A stretch of 64,000 nucleotides of DNA. It comes from Argyresthia goedartella (lineage: Eukaryota > Arthropoda > Insecta > Lepidoptera > Argyresthiidae). Position 1 is the first letter of the stretch. Each line of letters opens with the position of its first letter. Under the pieces are notes generated by a model. That model searched no databases. It was not told the DNA's origin and saw only the letters and a program-made list of their open reading frames with translations. The DNA lies in contig OX463812.1 of NCBI GenBank assembly GCA_949825045.1, positions 6,990,661 to 7,054,660 on the forward strand, written 5' to 3'. Positions 54,173 through 64,000 of this stretch are shown piece by piece. The position numbers were made by a program, and so were the translations under genes.

Positions 54173-54597
54173 GAAAACACTGTGTTGTGAGGCCGGTCCA
54201 CACTGATCGAATGTGGCGAACGGAAGCGACTGACTAAAACAAAAAAGTCTGTTTCCTAATTCTCAACACAATTGTTTCGTCTGATAAGCATTATGTCTTA
54301 TTTAACAGGTATTTCAGTAAGTAATGAGGCAAAATCTAAATCTAGGGTCCTCGAGTTATTGGTTCGGCTAGTTCCATACGCCATATACGCCAGGTGCATT
54401 TACGAGTTTGTGTGTGGTGTTGATAGAAAATGCCGGGTTATTTTTTTTCTTAATAATTCTACTTGTTTGAGCAATAAATTGTTCTCTTAGCCACATTTTG
54501 GTTTGTTCATTATTCCCTAAAAAATAATAACCGTGTGATCTATGGATTATATCAATAATTTAGCATAAAAATTATGGTTTTGTGACCAAAGCTATTT
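54173..54597. other. Unassigned AT-rich DNA
   Basis: Nothing recognised. Confidence 0.4.
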
Positions 54598-54654
54598 AAA
54601 ACATATATGAAAATCGTAAATACTAAAGGTATTTACGATTTTCATATATGTTTT
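54598..54654. repeat. 57-bp perfect hairpin
   Basis: 26-bp arms (AAAACATATATGAAAATCGT... and its exact complement), spacer TAAAG. It is too short and too perfect for a normal MITE; it has no obvious target duplication. Confidence 0.85.
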
Positions 54655-57600
54655 GACAACTGAATGTTACAATACAAACGATTGCTCTATCAGGGAGGAG
54701 TTGCTCACGACTGAAAGAAATCTTGGTTCCTACAGCGGGTAGTGCTAACAAGCAATAAATTATTCTTAAGACGCTAATTTCCAGGTTCTCGATAAAAAAC
54801 TGTGATCTATCAAATACACTTAATGCTCGCAAAATTCGTCTTAAAAGAGGTAAGCACGCCAAATTAAAAGAAAAAAATAGAAAGATTGCTCTGTCAAATT
54901 AATAACTTCTTATCGGTCCGCTCCGAAGTTTTGACGATTTTGGCTTATATTTTTCGTACTGATTTCCTGGTTTATATTTTTCCTGTTGTTCACCTGGACT
55001 TATTGACTATTGGACCGATATCTGCTTAATTGTTTACCTCGGTATCCTCACTATGGAGAACCCACTACTACTACCCATTCTCTTACCCAAAGAGATTTTT
55101 ATTATAAATAAAAGATATTTATTTACTTGTATTTTGGTTATTTTTAATTATGTTTTACATAAAATTGCAATTTACTTAAGGACAGTGCAATTAATTTTGT
55201 TATTTGATATTTCACTGCTATCATGCCATCATAGCCATACGTATACGCATTCGCAGCGCGCTCTCTTCATCTTTAGTCTCGTTATATGTCCACGGCATTC
55301 TCGTTAAACCAAATCAAGGTTTCTTTCTTTCAGCTAAAGACTGTGCTTTACCTATATCTATATATATCCTAACTAGTGCTCCACTAAATTGTACGTATCG
55401 TGTGTGGTGAGAACTCTCCCTTCACTGTGCTTCGGCAAAAATACTAAGTTCGATCAAAGATCGTGCTTTTATTCATCACTGCTTCGCATCCCACATCTCA
55501 TCGAAGTGGCAGTATTCTTTTTCGGCAGAGGACTAAGAAATAGATTTTAGGTATAACTTAAGAAGAGACCTGCACTTTGGTAATTCAGAAGGGGGAACCC
55601 TTGGCTTCCGTAAAATCAGGGAATGGACGGGCGTAGCCAGCGTAGAACATCTGATGCGCTTGGCGAAGATCAGGGATCAGGCTGCCCCCCTCCTTCTAGT
55701 AGTAGAGATCCACGATAAGGAGAAGAAGTAGTTTAAATTACACTATTTATGTAAAGATCTTAAATAATCTTCTATACAGTAACACTAACTTCTAAAAATA
55801 ACCAAGAGAAAGCATTTAATCTATGTCTAGCCATACCTTTTCTATGACACCTACTTACTACAAATATTTACTACAAGAGCGGCCATCCAGAAATGTACAC
55901 CGACGATCTTCACGAATGAGTGTCGTTGCTTTTTTTAGATTTCAGCAAGCAAAATAATACTGGCCACCTATCAGAGACAGTATCGTTCCGATAGGCGTGC
56001 GCACCACAGTAAGTTTCAAATAAAACATTCCAATTATCAACACTTTCGATTTCAAAAATGGTATTTTCTAGTTCATAGAGTTGCGTGTACTCTTTTGTTC
56101 AAAACTTGTTGTGTGAATAAAAATAAAAATAAAAAAGGGTTAATCAAATCATCAGATTGATTGTCAATTATTTTGATCCTTATTAGACATCAGTATAGGT
56201 GAAAAGTTTTGATTGTGGTTGCAGTGAAGTGAAGTGGCTGATTTTTAATAGTGGCTGAAGTGCAAATGTATTTTTGTTTTGGATGGTATCGCCTCAGGTT
56301 TTCTATTTTAGGATTATTACAAGGTGTTAAATGTGTATCAGTGAATTGAGAAATGTGTGTGTGGGAGTAATTAGCTTGATGTACAAGATGTCCTGAATGC
56401 TATGCCAATCGTAAAATATAATAAAATATTCTAAAACATTAATACTATCCTGAAATTTTGGAAATGTAAAATCGAAAGAAATTTATCCCTAAAAATTATA
56501 ACCGCTCTATGAAATAATATTACAATGACACATTACAGCTCTTCTCTCTTTGTAAGAAATATATCCTTTTCTTGCAATTAATCGAGGTACTTTATCTATA
56601 CTATCACATGTGCAATCAGAAATACGGGTATTTAAACTGATGAGCTTAAAAAAATGAAAGGAATAACGCCTAAGAATGAAATTCTCTCACGATGAAAGTG
56701 AGAGATTTATGCCAGTATCAAAGAAAGTGGAGGTCATTAATTCTGCTACCTCTTTGGTAAAAAAAAGTAAGCATAGTACATGCTCAAAATGATTTTTTAA
56801 CCATCTCTTCAAGAGATACTTTTAAACATAAATAGAAGATAATTTAATAACTCAGTTTCAAATAGTCTACAATTCAATAACAAATAAAATCAAGATACCG
56901 TTAAATTACACAAACAATTAACATGCTATTATTCGGCGGGCTTTGTTACGAAATAACTACAACAAGACATGCTTAATGTGTTTGAGAAACCCTACGAAAA
57001 CTTTGAACACTATATTTTACGATGGTTATTTGTAAGTTAGTTGCCTCGAAAATTAATATTTTTTATGATATTTTCGTTGTTGGAACTGTTTGTGTTTGAA
57101 CAAGTAGCGAAGTGATGTGTATAGAATTATTCTTTGTTTTAGTATTATATTGAATTCACCACTTGTTAATTGCCGAAAACTACATATTGATGGCATGAAC
57201 GAGAATGAGTTCCTCTACCAACACTCTGTATATTTCTAACTAGCAAGCAATTAGGGAACCAAATAAAAATAAAAATAGATAAAATTTTATCCTGAAATTT
57301 TATCATAGTTTCTAATAATCAATGTCAATGAAAACATTTGCTATAACAGATAATACGGTTATTACAGCGGATTAAATATCTGGTTTAACTCTGAAGTTGT
57401 CGCGCCTTATACCTACCTGACTGATTCGTTTTCTGTTTTTCATTACTGCGACGCGAAGCAAAGCAACTTCAGAGCTAACAGGATGTTTGACGCGAGCTTT
57501 ACATACATTAACAGTTATTTAATTTGAACACGGTTTTGGCAGAAGTAGCATGTAATAAAATGTGTGCTTCGTTGGCAGACTTGTGGAATTCCTCGTTCAA

Positions 57601-58802
57601 TTGAAATTGCAGATAGCATGAACATTTTGGCGATTTTAAGTTTCTAGGTTATTATGAAATCTTCCATTATCTTAGTAGACGCTGTGAAAATAAGCATAAA
57701 TAATTGGTATGCGAGTAGTTCAGTGGGATCTACTAGCAAAAGATGGCACTGGAAAACACCACTTTATAACAATGGCAATAAACAAATTCACTAGAACATA
57801 AAGAAAGACGGGTCTACTTCTAACAAATTACACTGCCCTGCAAAACTAAGTATCGTACTTTTAAAAGTGCAATAATTTTTTAAGCACATAAGATATCCTT
57901 TGGAAATAAAAAGTACTCGAAAAAGAGCTTAATTTTGAACTATAGTTTCGAAGAAAGCTGAATAAACTTGGTATAGAACGTTTTTATTTTAAATCTCTAA
58001 CTTACTATAGTTTAGAAAAATGGAAATTTTAAAAGTAAAACTTAGTTTTGCAGGCCAGTGTAAATTTTCGATAAGAAATTGCGATAAGAACAATGTTGCA
58101 TCATATTGGGTGACAAAGTGCAGTAAACAACGGGATTCCCTGGGACTGTCTGCATACTTAACTAGTATGTTCCGGCTCAATTTCTCCGTTTTTTACTTAC
58201 TGTACCTGTGAAAGTGTTTCAACTTTATGCACCTGTAATGTAACTTTATGCACCTGTAAATGTAACGAAGTCTGCACTTTCACGAGTCCCAGCATTAACA
58301 CGTCTTGGATTGTTCCTCGTAATTTATCTTCAGTGGTTGCCGACAGATGCTACATTTTGATTATTCCAATATAATTGCTCGCGGGTTTATCTCGATTGCA
58401 ATTAATACGAGTTTGTTTAGGCGCTTTTACACTTGCTACGGTATCAGCACGGCACGGACCGGTGACACGGTTTACCTTGCCTCATCTTAGAATATAAACT
58501 ATTGTATAACTTATGCAAACTGAAATGACGCGCCCCCTACCGCATTCATCCATACATGCAAATCGCCAAAATAGTAGTGGGGCGAGAGATTGCAGCTCTA
58601 CTGCAGCTCTACTGGGCTGTATTTTAAAAACCGGTCAAGTTTGAGTTGCATTCGCATGTGCTCCGAACTGTCGTACAAGACACACGAAAAATAACATTTC
58701 TCTTATATGGGGAGTAATGGGAACCCCCTTTAGTTTCAAAGACGCTCAATTAGTTAATTATAAGTCGCTGTAGCGGCGAGGAATAATATACACTTCTTTT
58801 GT
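54655..58802. other. Long AT-rich region with no supported gene
   Basis: About 4.1 kb with no domain-bearing frame on either strand. A possible coding scrap lies at 55590-55733 (listed), and a small ~23-bp duplication (ACTTTATGCACCTGTAA) at 58218-58262. No repeat family could be paired within the window. Confidence 0.45.
55590..55733 (+). pseudogene. Possible C-terminal scrap of a retrotransposon protein
   Basis: Reads GGTLGFRKIREWTGVASVEH, LMRLAKIRDQAAPLLLVVEI and stops after HDKEKK. The pattern RxIREWTGxxSxEHLxRLAxxRD resembles the end of LINE-encoded polyproteins as I remember them, but the family is not certain. No upstream domain is left. Confidence 0.3.
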
Positions 58803-58932
58803 GAAATTTTCAACTATCTACCTATTACGCTGCATGAGAAACAGACCTCTGATGACGAACAGACGGACGAGCAGTAAAGGCTTAGTAATAGGGTCCCGTT
58901 GGACAACCTTCAGGTACGGGACCCGAAAAAGA
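58803..58932 (+). repeat. AGGGTTCCGT dispersed repeat, forward fragment (inverted partner)
   Basis: TTTTCAACTATCTACC, AACAGACGGACGAGCAGTAA, AGGCTTAGTAATAGGGTCCC and AGGTACGGGACCCGAAAAA form the diverged complement of 58951-59099. The two lie head to head with only about 18 bp between them. Confidence 0.65.
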
Positions 58933-58950
58933 CCATTGCCCATAATCGTT

Positions 58951-59381
58951 TTTAGGGTTCCGTACCCAACGGGTAAGAACGGAACCCTATTACTAAGACT
59001 TCGCTGTCCGTCCGTCCGTCCGTCCGTCCGTCCGTCCGTCCGTCTGTCACCAGGCTGTATCTCAAGAACCTAGCTAGCTAGAGAGTTGAAATTTTCACAG
59101 ATTATGTATTTCTGTTGCCGCTATAACAACAAATACTAAAAAACAGGATAAAAGAAATATTTAAGGGGGCTCCCATACAACAATTCTTTCAATACCACAT
59201 ACAAACTTATGGATGCACCTGGTTACGTACATGGAGTGTGAAAGTAACCGCACCAATAACTTTGTAAACAATATTTTGCTGTGTAAAATCCAAACTATTC
59301 ACTCCACACCATCGCTTCCATTGAACGGTGGTACGGAACCCTTCGTGCACGATTTAGACTCGCACTTGACCGGTTTTTTTT
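58951..59381 (-). repeat. AGGGTTCCGT dispersed repeat, reverse copy
   Basis: TTAGGGTTCCGTACCCAACG, CCCTATTACTAAGACT, (CCGT)n at 59008-59045, GTCACCAGGCTGTATCTCAA, GAAAGTAACCGCACCAATAA, GGTACGGAACCCTTCGTGCA, ending ACTCGCACTTGACCGG. Same family as 40293-41500 and 44571-44945. Confidence 0.7.
59008..59045. repeat. (CCGT)n microsatellite
   Basis: About nine CCGT units inside the dispersed repeat. Confidence 0.85.
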
Positions 59382-59589
59382 TATTTGTTATTACAGGCGC
59401 GCCGCCAAGAGTGTTACGATAGAGTGCGGTGTGAAAAAAAGAGAAAGCTGGGACGGATTTGCATAAACGGTAAGTTTGTCATTTTGTTTTGAATTCCCGT
59501 TACCCCACAATGACAACGGACTGCAATCAGAATAGCGGTCATCTTCTTGATGCAGGTTTTGAATTTTATTATGGAATAAGGTCCAAAAT

Positions 59590-60040
59590 CGCGATACCTC
59601 AAGATTGGATCGGGTCGTTGAAAGGGTAATCGCGATACCTCAAGATTGGATTGGGTCGTTGAAAGGGTAATCGCGATACCTCAAGATTGGATTGGGTCGT
59701 TGAAAGGGTAATCGCGATATCTCAAGATTGGATTGGGTCGTTGAAAGGGTAATCGCGATACCTCAAGATTGGATTGGGTCGTTGAAAGGGTAATCGCGAT
59801 ACCTCAAGATTGGATTGGGTCGTTGAAAGGGTAATCGCGATACCTCAAGATTGGATTGGGTCGTTGAAAGGGTAATCGCGATACCTCAAGATTGGATTGG
59901 GTCGTTGAAAGGGTAATCGCGATACCTCAAGATTGGATTGGGTCGTTGAAAGGGTAATCGCGATACCTCAAGATTGGATTGGGTCGTTGAAAGGGTAATC
60001 GCGATACCTCAAGATTGGGTTGGGTCGTTGAAAGGGTAAT
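59590..60040. repeat. 41-bp minisatellite, 11 copies
   Basis: Unit CGCGATACCTCAAGATTGGA, TTGGGTCGTTGAAAGGGTAA, T. Starts at 59590, 59631, 59672, 59713, 59754, 59795, 59836, 59877, 59918, 59959 and 60000. Only a few changes occur (unit 1 GATCGGG, unit 4 GATATCTC, unit 11 GGGTTGGG). High identity means recent expansion or homogenisation. Confidence 0.95.
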
Positions 60041-60109
60041 CTCGTATGTCCAGTTATGAAACCAAGTCCGAGATTGCTCAGTATGAGAAATAGTCAAACC
60101 CACTCAAGA
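60041..60109. other. Short spacer
   Basis: Nothing recognised. Confidence 0.3.
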
Positions 60110-60390
60110 CAGGTTCTCTCGACTTCAAAGTCATTTGATAGATTTTAATTTTATCGAACACCATTGGTCGAATGCAGCTAAGTGATGCCTTATATCTATG
60201 AAGCCGTAATTAGCCAATGTTACGCTTCATCAAAAACTAACTTGCCGAGAAACTGCAAAATTTAAACACAAATCGTTATTCGATGTCTATCTAGCTATAT
60301 GACATTGGTTTACTAATGCCTCATAGAAATTCAATCGTGTTCGGTGAAATGAAACTCGATCAAATGACTTTCGACGTCACATAGGGAACC
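60110..60390. mobile_element. Decayed MITE with long imperfect TIRs
   Basis: Left arm AGGTTCTCTCGACTTCAAAG, TCATTTGATAGATTTTAATT, TTATCGAACACCATTGG (60110-60168) pairs at roughly 80% with the complement of about 60325-60390 (GACGTCGAAAGTCATTTGAT, CGAGTTTCATTTCACCGAAC, ACGATTG). No coding sequence and no clear target duplication. Confidence 0.6.
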
Positions 60391-62205
60391 CCCTCCAAAC
60401 AATCAGCGGTTCGCTCTACTTACCGACGACAGCTGCAATATCGGTACAAGCTATTCGCTGCAATACCGATCTCCGTCGTTACTTGTGGCTTACAGAAGTT
60501 ACCTGATTCAGATTTGATTTAGTTTCCCAGTGGATCGAGTTTGTATCTATTAACATATTCTCATTTCAAAATCAAATTACAAGCCTCTAATCGCTCACGT
60601 GAAATAATCGCGCTCTGTTTAGACAAAGTCGACTTGAAGTTGGCGAACAGCTTCAAAAACATAAATTTGTTAACTAAGCTAAGCTAAATGGTGAAAGTAA
60701 TATGTCAAGCAAAGATATTTAAACATTTAGATAGTTTTTTTCGTGAGTGAAAAAAATGGCAGAATCACCATTCACTCATGTCCGCAGGAATTACTTTAAT
60801 AACATATAACATTAACAACAATTACATATCATTTACATACAGGCATATACACTATTTTCGACCACACCGTGTGTCGTGAGAACTGGAAGCAGCGATGTCA
60901 CAAACATGTAAACATCAAAGTCTGGGGATTTTTATATTTTTTTCTCTACAGCCGGGATATCAACCAGGGACATCTCGCTTGGGAAACGTAGCCTCGACCG
61001 CAAATTCTCAGGGATCGTTGTTTTACAGTAGAATATACAAAATGAGTTGTAAGATTACAATAATTACACTTTTGAATTAAAATTCAGTTGTCAATTTGAT
61101 AGTTGAAGTCAGATGTTAGTTACACGATTCCAACAGTAATTAGAGTCAAGAGCAACTACCTAGCTGAAATCCTTTCTAAATCACTAAAAAATTCCATTGG
61201 AAATTTAAGTGAAAATTATACATGGTCCCTGAATTAGGGCCTTTCGGAAGGATATTGAGATAATGTGAATCGATAGGAATGGGAACTGACTGATTCACTC
61301 CGCTTGAACAGAAACCAGTCTTCGGCATGATTTCCCTCGTTCGGATTATACTATCACTTCTGCATTGACGGGCAATATTGAACTCCGCGAAACCGATTTT
61401 CAATGTGACTTACGCAATATCTTCTTCTATCTACGTACACAATAGTATCAAGGGACCTCTTTTGTTGGGTTGGTATGATTCTTTTATTCGGAATTCAGTA
61501 TTCAACGAGTTTTAAAAAAGTTGGTTGTTGTCACAATCTGATGAAGTCAACTGCTGATATATTAAACTAAAAAAAAAATAACGATAAGAAATTTATTAAA
61601 CAAAAGATTCATGAAAATAAGTACAGAGAATATAAATAAGTTAGTTTTATATAATAATATTAAACTAAATGCTGATATTTAACAGCATCTAAATTTTTTT
61701 TTATTGATAACCTTTTGTATTTCATTTCTGTGTTCAAATACAAAAATATCAAACACACAATAACTAGAATGACGGCTACTGATTTTTAGAATTAGTTATC
61801 CACCAGAAGTTTTCTACATTTACAATGTTCCACGAGATACCTACGCGTATCACACAGCACCCGTTTTAGCTACTGACTCAAAAATATATTCGAGTAAACA
61901 CTGAACAATAACCTGCTGAATATTTTCGCACGTAAGATCTTCGTTTCAATGCCAAAAGATGATGTGGATGTCCTACTGGCATAGAAGTGCGTATTAACAG
62001 ATTACCAAGGCTAAGATTAGCTACAGGTAGGCGTGACCTTGGCTTTTCGATATTTTTGCCCAACTGCACCACACAGAAGCTAATTTTTGTAGCTCTTTTC
62101 CGGATAGTGACTATAAGGTACTGCATTCAGAGAAGTTGAGTCATTCAGACCGATTCTAGGGCCCATAATAATAAACCGCTCTCAGCTCTGAGAGTTGTCA
62201 CAGTG
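60391..62205. other. Unassigned AT-rich DNA
   Basis: No supported gene. Around 60950-61000 (CAGCCGGGATATCAACCAGG, GACATCTCGC) there is a weak, reversed tRNA B-box resemblance of the kind seen at 15603. Not called as a feature. Confidence 0.4.
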
Positions 62206-62450
62206 ACCCGAATGGCCGAGTCGGCAGAGACCCTGCCCACGAAGGGTCAAGGGTCCCGGGTTTGAGTCCCGGTGGAGGCAAATATTTGTTTGATCAGAAT
62301 GGATGTTTGTACCCTAGTCATGGTTGTTTATCTATATAAGTATGTGTATCGTTGTCTAGTACCCAAGATACAGGGAATTCTAGTTTGGGGCTAGATCAAC
62401 GTGTGTAAATAGTGTCCAAGGTATTATTTATATATTTATTATTTATATTT
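62206..62450 (+). mobile_element. tRNA-derived SINE, copy 2
   Basis: CCCGAATGGCCGAGTCGGCA gives an A-box-like element (TGGCCGAGTCGGC, 62213-62225). GGGTTTGAGTCCC (62258-62270) is the B-box. The body is AAATATTTGTTTGATCAGAA, GTACCCAAGATACAGGGAAT, TAGTTTGGGGCTAGATCAAC, and the 3' end is a TATTTAT repeat. It matches the reverse copy at 39175-39405 throughout. Confidence 0.8.
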
Positions 62451-62632
62451 ATATTAAATTTATAATTTTCACGTGATTGCGATTGTTCGCGTGTCAATGG
62501 CCTAGAAGTGTCACAACTAAAGCACCCTAATAAATGACCATGCAAAAGATTGTATGGGCACTGTCTCCACCCACCGACACAAGCGGTTAAAGTTTTTATA
62601 TTATTATGACGTCTCGTTTAAAGTGTTACTCT
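62451..62632. other. Short unassigned spacer
   Basis: Nothing recognised. Confidence 0.3.
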
Positions 62633-62672
62633 CCTTCTCCCACAGTGGTCCATTGTAGAGAAGTGGCAAAAA
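62633..62672 (+). repeat. Dispersed ~95-bp 3'-tail repeat, copy 4 (fragment)
   Basis: CTTCTCCCACAGTGGTCCAT, TGTAGAGAAGTGGCAAAAAA. First 40 bp of the family at 6032-6123. Confidence 0.55.
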
Positions 62673-64000
62673 AAAGAGAGCACAAAAAAACAAACAATGG
62701 GTTTAAAAAACATTGGAATATACGACAAATACAAAAGATATGAACAAGCGCGAGCACTGTTCTCCATAAAAATTTGACTGTGAAGAGGTGCATTTTTTTT
62801 TCAAGAAAACCCTATTCCATTACACCTTCGGTAGATAGGCGTCATAATAAAATACCATCAGATAAGGTCAACATCTAATCACGTAGGTTACAAATACAAA
62901 TTAGAAATGTTATAAATGTGTTGGTTGGTGACGGCGACCTTTTGCAGGGCCCTTTCAAAATAAATGTATGAAAATAGAACCTGTAGCAACTGAACAACAG
63001 CTGAATGATTTTAAACTTTCTGTTTAGGTTTTTTAGTTGCCGTCAGAATCCGACTGAGTGAGAATTTACAAGCTCAACACAAGTTTCGTTTTACTCTCCA
63101 CACAAAGAAAGTATCTGTATATAACTCAATCTACCTTTTGTGACCATTAACTCTTTGTAGTCTATCACAATATAAATGCTATGGTTTATCGACAGTAGGA
63201 ATCTGTTAAAAACTGATTTTTGGATCTAACAACACATTTTAGAGAGAAGTGTTGTAAAAAAATTCCGTGCTATCTTCTCTCCACCTCCGAGTGCAGTTTT
63301 AATATCATTCCAAGCTAAGTAATTGCTTCTCAATCCAATTATTACAATAGCCACGATTCCACGGAAACTTTTTCACGAACTAACCAAAGAAACGGCCAAA
63401 GAGCGAGCAAAACTAACAACTTTTCAACTTGAAACTACACGAACAAGCGCTGTTGGCAAACTCGCCACACACTAATTAGAGCATTGGCTTATCTGGCTGA
63501 AAATTTCAGTGCAATCTAAGGATAAAGTTTCGGAACCTATATAGGCAGTGAACTTAGAAGGCTCTAATAAAAAGATTAAGAAAAGGCAGTTAGGGTCTTA
63601 CTTGTCCGATTGTCTTGGCGGGGACACTTGGCTCTAGGTCTGCGAAGGAATATTTATACTTTACAAAGAGGTGTACAAAGGAGGTTAAGTTTCGATCAGG
63701 TGATAAACTTACAACTGGTTTCTCATTCGTTTCTCATTCTCCTTTTAATTCGATCACCACTATGGACATAATATATGAATATATGAGTTTATGTATGAAT
63801 CTTATCGGCCAGCCTGCCTGTCACTCAAAATGGTGGTAATTTCCGGTTCGTGGTAGTTGACTTTTAAACGCAACCGTATTGAAATAAAGTTCATGACAGC
63901 TTACACTGCAACACTGCTTTGGCGTCAATCGCCGCGGCATAACAGGTTCGAAAAGTGTGTTTTTTTTGGTTATTTTTCAAAAAGAATTAAAATTCAGAAA
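62673..64000. other. Unassigned AT-rich DNA
   Basis: No supported gene or repeat to the end of the window. Confidence 0.4.

Noticed and set aside
59590..60040. CRISPR-like regular array
   Set aside because: Units are directly adjacent with no unique spacers, and the context is eukaryotic; it is a minisatellite.

Overview
This is a eukaryotic window, most likely from a moth or butterfly. That is an inference from the repeat content: Jockey/CR1-type non-LTR retrotransposons with short A/T-rich satellite tails, a DD37D (maT-type) mariner, a BEL/Pao LTR retrotransposon, tRNA-derived SINEs and a widespread AGGGTTCCGTACC-ended repeat. I found no host gene that I can support. Nearly all recognisable coding sequence belongs to mobile elements, and most of it is broken.

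The layout is a set of nested insertions. (1) 6.2-9.8 kb: an old plus-strand LINE (F), split by a 641-bp Helitron/Helentron-like non-autonomous element (8601-9241); a second copy of that element lies at 1697-2220. (2) 10.2-14.9 kb: a 131-bp tandem array, split by a minus-strand LINE (E, target duplication ATGTCAA), which is itself split by a 594-bp miniature LTR element (target duplication CCCAT). (3) 17.2-32.2 kb: a TIR element (MITE B) split by a near full-length LINE (A). LINE A is split inside its reverse transcriptase by a 9.4-kb insert (target duplication ATACCTA). That insert carries a minus-strand LINE (B) and a 5'-truncated plus-strand LINE (C), and LINE B is split by a 2.56-kb non-autonomous LTR element (target duplication TTCT). 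Removing each insert with one target copy restores the host reading frame arithmetically for LINE A, LINE B and LINE E. (4) 32.2-37.6 kb: a minus-strand CR1-like LINE (D) carrying a 1.3-kb mariner with one in-frame stop. (5) 37.6-45.3 kb: mostly unassigned AT-rich DNA with SINE, RTE-like tail and dispersed-repeat copies. (6) 45.3-53.4 kb: a 120-bp minisatellite split by a complete BEL/Pao element (587-bp LTRs differing at one base, target duplication CCCAT) whose pol has several stops and a frameshift. (7) 53.4-64 kb: two palindromic MITEs, a perfect hairpin, an inverted repeat pair, an 11-copy 41-bp minisatellite and a tRNA-derived SINE.

The points most worth a second look are these. Short fold-back hairpins sit inside otherwise readable LINE reading frames. 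The BEL element has nearly identical LTRs but a badly damaged pol. The miniature LTR element has unequal ends. A Helentron-like family has defined ends and shares a module with an unrelated repeat family. No single new cellular system was found; the novelty lies in transposon structure and mutation.
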